From Actinomycetes bacterium (GTDB taxonomy: Bacteria > Actinomycetota > Acidimicrobiia > Spongiisociales > JAHEDJ01), in contig JAHEDK010000003.1 in NCBI GenBank assembly GCA_024641245.1, forward strand, positions 62,001 through 126,000: 64,000 nucleotides of DNA, read 5' to 3'. Both the position numbers and the translations under genes were made by a program. The notes beneath the pieces are model-generated. The model had not been told where the DNA came from and ran no database searches. It worked only from the letters and a program-made list of their open reading frames with translations. Shown here in pieces: positions 61,070-64,000 of the stretch; within the stretch, counting starts at the first letter, position 1, and every line of letters begins with the position of its first letter.

Positions 61070-61497
61070 GTCGCTCGATGTCTTGTCCGCTCTGCGGCGC
61101 CCGTTTCGATCCGGACATCGAAATCGCCTGTGGAAGTTGTCCCATGCACGGTGCGTGCACTCTGGCCTGCTGCCCGGAATGCGGGTATACGACCGTCGAC
61201 ATTGGAAGGTCTCGTTCGGCCGGGCTGCTCGCCAAGTTGTTTTCCTCACGCAAACCAGAAACGATCGTGGCGGCCACACTCGACGTTGCTGCGCTCGGTG
61301 AGGATGTGGCGATCGCCGGTTTCGCGGAGAACATGACCACCGGACACCGGGAACTCCTGCGCGCCTACGGAATCGAACCGGGGCGAATGGTGCGCGTCGG
61401 TCAGCACTCGCCCGTGACCGTTGTGCGGGTCGATGAGACCGAGATTGCGTTGGAAGCCGACCTGGCGAGGTTGATCTTCATCGGCGCCGCCCCCTGA
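61066..61497 (+). CDS. feoA: FeoA-domain protein with N-terminal cysteine-rich domain
   Basis: 143 residues; the track shows it only as the end of a spurious 444-residue ORF. ATG 61066 overlaps the feoB stop (ATGA). Residues 1-45 contain eight Cys and one His in SCPLCGARF, ACGSCPMHGACTLACCPECGY, probably one or two zinc or iron-sulfur sites. Residues about 65-143 form the SH3-like FeoA domain (VAIAGFAENMTTGHRELLRAYGIEPGRMVRVGQHSPVTVVRVDETEIALEADLARLIFI). Its coupling to feoB implies a regulatory subunit; the Cys-rich part could sense iron or redox state. Confidence 0.9.
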   Translation: MSRSMSCPLCGARFDPDIEIACGSCPMHGACTLACCPECGYTTVDIGRSRSAGLLAKLFSSRKPETIVAATLDVAALGEDVAIAGFAENMTTGHRELLRAYGIEPGRMVRVGQHSPVTVVRVDETEIALEADLARLIFIGAAP

Positions 61498-61605
61498 CCG
61501 GTTCGTGTTTTCGCGTGTCGTTCTCTTGCCCCCCGGTCGGACTTCAGCGCGCGATAAGGGGGTTCAGGGAGGTAGCGTCGTGTGGGTAGCGCCAATGGAG
61601 GGTTT

Positions 61606-62496
61606 GTGAGCGAGAGGATCGGATTCATCGGACTTGGGATCATGGGATCGGGCATGGCCCGCAACCTCGTGGAGAAGGGCCACGACGTCACCGTGTGGAA
61701 CCGCACTACGTCCCGGGCGGATGAGCTGGCCGCGGTGGGCGCGACGGCGGTGGATTCGCCGAAGGCGGTGGCCGAGTCCTGCGATATCACCATGATTTGC
61801 GTCTCCGACACGCCCGACGTCGAGGCGGTGCTGCACGGGGGTCAGGGCGTGTTGTCCGGTCTGGGCGAAGGGCAGCTCGTCATCGATCATTCCACGATCA
61901 GCCCGTCGGCCACCCTGCGCTTCGCCGAGGAGGTTGGCGACCTGGGCGCCTTCTGGCTCGACGCCCCGGTCAGCGGCGGCAGCGAGGGAGCGGCGCGCGG
62001 CACCCTCTCGATCATGATCGGCGGTGACGCCGACCAGTTCGAACGTTCGGTGCCATTCCTGGAGGCGTTCGGAACCACCATCACCCATGTTGGCCCTACG
62101 GGTGCCGGGCAGTTGGTGAAGCTGGTCAATCAGATTCTGGTGGTCGGCACCCAGCTGGCGGTATCGGAGGCTCTCCTTTTCGCTGAGGCCGGCGGACTGG
62201 ATCTCGAGAAGACACTGAGTGCCGTCGCCGGGGGAGCGGCCGGGTCGTGGATGCTCTCCAATCGGGGTCCGCAGATGATTGTTCGCGATTGGCGACCGGG
62301 CTTCACAATCGACCTCCAGCAGAAAGACCTTCGTCTCGTGCTCGAAGCCGCAGACGAATTGGGAGCACCCGTTGTCGGTACCGGTCTGGTGTTCCAGATG
62401 TACCGGGCTTTGCAGCGTCGGGGGCTGGGCGGCGACGGCAACCACGCACTGGTGAAGGCCCTCGAAGAGATGTCGGGAATCACCCTCGGAACATGA
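61606..62496 (+). CDS. NAD-dependent beta-hydroxyacid dehydrogenase (3-hydroxyisobutyrate dehydrogenase family)
   Basis: 296 residues from GTG 61606 with GGAGGG four bases upstream. The Rossmann start RIGFIGLGIMGSGMARNLVEKGHDVTVWNRT, the substrate loop DAPVSGGSEGAARGTLSIMIGG and the catalytic Lys in GPTGAGQLVKLVNQILV are those of the 3-HIBADH/tartronate semialdehyde reductase family. Valine degradation is one candidate and would fit the carboxylase genes nearby; other beta-hydroxyacids, including succinic-semialdehyde (GHB-type) reduction, are equally possible by sequence. Confidence 0.92.
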   Translation: MSERIGFIGLGIMGSGMARNLVEKGHDVTVWNRTTSRADELAAVGATAVDSPKAVAESCDITMICVSDTPDVEAVLHGGQGVLSGLGEGQLVIDHSTISPSATLRFAEEVGDLGAFWLDAPVSGGSEGAARGTLSIMIGGDADQFERSVPFLEAFGTTITHVGPTGAGQLVKLVNQILVVGTQLAVSEALLFAEAGGLDLEKTLSAVAGGAAGSWMLSNRGPQMIVRDWRPGFTIDLQQKDLRLVLEAADELGAPVVGTGLVFQMYRALQRRGLGGDGNHALVKALEEMSGITLGT

Positions 62497-62547
62497 CGAT
62501 ATGGTCACAAGACGACTACGTTGATTCAAACTACGACCGGGAGTGAC

Positions 62548-63114
62548 ATGGCGGCGGTTGATGCCCTCCATTGGACCGAAAACGAGGACGCCAACCGGCT
62601 GCTGGCGGTCGATCCTCTGGCACTGCTGATGGGCATGTTGCTCGACCAGCAGTTCCCGATGGAGCGAGCGTTCTTCGGGCCATTCCTCCTTTCGCAACGG
62701 CTCGGGCGCGATCTCGATGCAGCCGACATCGCCTCAATCGACGAAGAGGAACTGATCACGCTGTTCAAGGGGCCACCGGCGATTCACCGGTTCCCCGGTT
62801 CGATGGCCAAGCGCACTCAATCGCTGTGCCAGTTCATCGTCGACGAGTATCGCGGTGATGCCGCGCAGATCTGGACGACCGCCTCCGACGCCGCCGAACT
62901 CCTGAAGCGGCTCAAGGCGCTCCCGGGCTACGGTGTCGCCAAATCGCGAATCTTTGTTGGAATACTCGGCAAGCGACTTCAGGTGGCCCCTGCGGGTTGG
63001 GAAGAGGCGGCCGCAGACTGGCCTTCAATTGCTGATGTCGCAGCTTTCGAAGACGTGCTCGAGCTGCGCGAGAAGAAACGGGCAATGAAGGAAGCGGGCG
63101 AGACGAACGCCTGA
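62548..63114 (+). CDS. HhH-GPD-type base-excision protein family member
   Basis: 188 residues from ATG 62548 (GGGAGTGAC in front). It resembles the uncharacterised HhH-GPD family found in actinobacteria: an N-terminal DPLALLMGMLLDQQFPMERAFFGPFLLSQRLG (like LIGCLLDQQ), then LFKGPPAIHRFPGSMAKRTQSLCQFI and the hairpin-like LKRLKALPGYGVAKSRIFVGILGKRL. The catalytic Lys/Asp pair of endonuclease III is not evident, so it may bind or excise an unknown lesion. Same strand as the preceding dehydrogenase, 51 bp apart. Confidence 0.82.
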   Translation: MAAVDALHWTENEDANRLLAVDPLALLMGMLLDQQFPMERAFFGPFLLSQRLGRDLDAADIASIDEEELITLFKGPPAIHRFPGSMAKRTQSLCQFIVDEYRGDAAQIWTTASDAAELLKRLKALPGYGVAKSRIFVGILGKRLQVAPAGWEEAAADWPSIADVAAFEDVLELREKKRAMKEAGETNA

Positions 63115-63135
63115 GCCGGCTCTTCGTGGCTGCCG

Positions 63136-64000
63136 CTAACCGGAAACGGATTCCCGATGGCGTGCCAGTGTTTGCTCAGCGAAGTCGATCAGCGTCCGGC
63201 GGAGCGCCTCGGGCGCCGTTACCTCGACCGCGCCACCCCACGGCAGAAGCGCAGATCGAGCCTGAATGATGTCGTCGAAGCGGAATACGAGCCGTGTGCC
63301 GGAGACGCTTAGTTCGTTGCCGAATTGACGACGGAGCAGCGGTATGACGGATTCTGCAGCCGACGCCTCGGCAACGAAGTTTCGCCGGCCGACGGTGGCG
63401 GCCTTGGCATAGCTTTGCCAGAAGGCGGTGAGTTCGAAGTCGGCCGGGCGTTCGAATGATGTGGTAGTGAGTTTCGCCGAGGCTATTGCATTGACCTGGT
63501 CGACACGGACCCGTCGATCGGCCTGTGTCCATACGAGGTGCCAACGCTCCGCCTGGGAGACGAGACCGAGTGGCTGCACGCGGCGTTCTATCCGGGAATC
63601 GAACAACCTCGTCAGTACTAGGTCGACGCATACGTCCGCGTGGACCGCGCGGTTGAGAACCTCGAGCAAGGTGTCGCCTGCGGCCGGGTCGATATAGACC
63701 CGGCCCTCGGGAAGGCGCAATTCCGCCGGGATGGCGGCGCTGAGTTTGGCGAGCGCCGAAATGAGACGTCCGCTCCCCAACGAGGCCGATTCCGTTGTGG
63801 TCAAAAGGGAAAGTGCTTCATACTCCCCAGCAGTCAGGCCGGTCAGCTCCGTCCGCCAGTCTCCGTAGAGGCGTGCTCCGCCTCCCGGTCCGGCATCGGT
63901 GATGAGCGGCACCCCGGCGACACGCAACCCGTACCAGTCCCGATAGATCGTTCGAACCGACACCTCGAGGTCCCGCGCCAGCTCTTGAGCGGTCACTCTT
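63136..64000 (-). CDS. WYL-domain transcriptional regulator (5' end beyond window)
   Basis: At least 288 codons, continuing past the right edge; the track start (GTG 63996) falls inside the HTH, so the true N-terminus (about 20-25 residues) is missing. Visible parts are the DeoR/HTH_11 helix-turn-helix TAQELARDLEVSVRTIYRDWYGLRVAGVPLITDAGPGGGARLY, the WYL region (VQPLGLVSQAERWHLVWTQAD) and a C-terminal WCX-like extension. Such regulators respond to nucleic-acid ligands or DNA damage. Convergent with the HhH-GPD gene, 21 bp between the stops. Confidence 0.9.
   Translation of the reverse strand, partial: RVTAQELARDLEVSVRTIYRDWYGLRVAGVPLITDAGPGGGARLYGDWRTELTGLTAGEYEALSLLTTTESASLGSGRLISALAKLSAAIPAELRLPEGRVYIDPAAGDTLLEVLNRAVHADVCVDLVLTRLFDSRIERRVQPLGLVSQAERWHLVWTQADRRVRVDQVNAIASAKLTTTSFERPADFELTAFWQSYAKAATVGRRNFVAEASAAESVIPLLRRQFGNELSVSGTRLVFRFDDIIQARSALLPWGGAVEVTAPEALRRTLIDFAEQTLARHRESVSG

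Noticed and set aside
61500-61560. Possible fourth copy of repeat B (GTGTTTTCGCGTG)
   Set aside because: Only about ten bases resemble one arm and no matching second arm is found.

Overview
The window reads as chromosomal DNA of a high-GC actinobacterium, most likely class Acidimicrobiia or a close relative. That placement is inferred from gene content: a deazaflavin (F420)-type nitroreductase-like protein, a tandem GNAT protein, large HrpA, AacS and PPDK, frequent GTG starts, and many acyl-CoA genes. I saw no rRNA, tRNA, CRISPR array, phage or transposase gene. Coding density is high and genes switch strand every few kilobases.

Layout. 0-9 kb (mostly minus): HrpA helicase, an MBL-fold pseudogene remnant, a cyclic-nucleotide-binding protein, MsrB, an FMN-binding-split-barrel protein, an MFS carrier, a split membrane protein plus winged-helix regulator bracketed by two copies of a 50-bp palindromic repeat, and a double-GNAT acetyltransferase. 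9-21 kb: YwiC-like membrane protein divergent from pyruvate phosphate dikinase, DUF427, a sugar cluster (aldose-epimerase-like and two Gfo/Idh/MocA dehydrogenases), a phytoene-desaturase-like flavoprotein, Tag glycosylase, a deazaflavin oxidoreductase and a membrane-anchored sulfite-oxidase-fold molybdoenzyme. 21-30 kb: small membrane proteins, MBL and HAD hydrolases, a VOC-rhodanese fusion, secreted proteins, a cysteine-desulfurase-like enzyme, an orphan sensor kinase and a subtilase ending in SGNTW repeats.

30-39 kb: a methionine locus in which a consensus-like promoter and a SAM-I riboswitch precede metY and metX; then an aldehyde dehydrogenase, and a TetR / ABC ATPase / FtsX-type permease operon with a 30-bp operator-like dyad. 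39-48 kb: acyl-CoA metabolism, with a thiolase-fold protein lacking its nucleophilic Cys paired with a Cys-poor DUF35 partner, acetoacetyl-CoA synthetase, acyl-CoA dehydrogenase coupled to an MBL hydrolase, and an acyl-CoA ligase behind a FadR-like operator. 48-52 kb: a ClC transporter, a VOC protein, a DAO-type oxidase and a SpoU rRNA methyltransferase. 58-64 kb: a TM-helical-TM protein, a FeoB/FeoA iron operon, a 3-hydroxyisobutyrate-dehydrogenase-family enzyme, a HhH-GPD protein and a WYL regulator that runs off the right edge.

The most notable unit is the minus-strand operon at 58.1-52.4 kb: carboxyltransferase, biotin carboxylase-BCCP, a translationally coupled PAS sensor kinase and, 20 bp further on, a 74-codon SelW/Rdx gene that the ORF track misses. 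It carries an in-frame TGA exactly at the second redox position of its CxxC-type motif, followed at the expected distance by an 11-bp stem with a GG-starting loop, i.e. a candidate bacterial selenoprotein with its SECIS. Two dispersed intergenic palindrome families (four copies of A, three of B) mark gene boundaries across the window.
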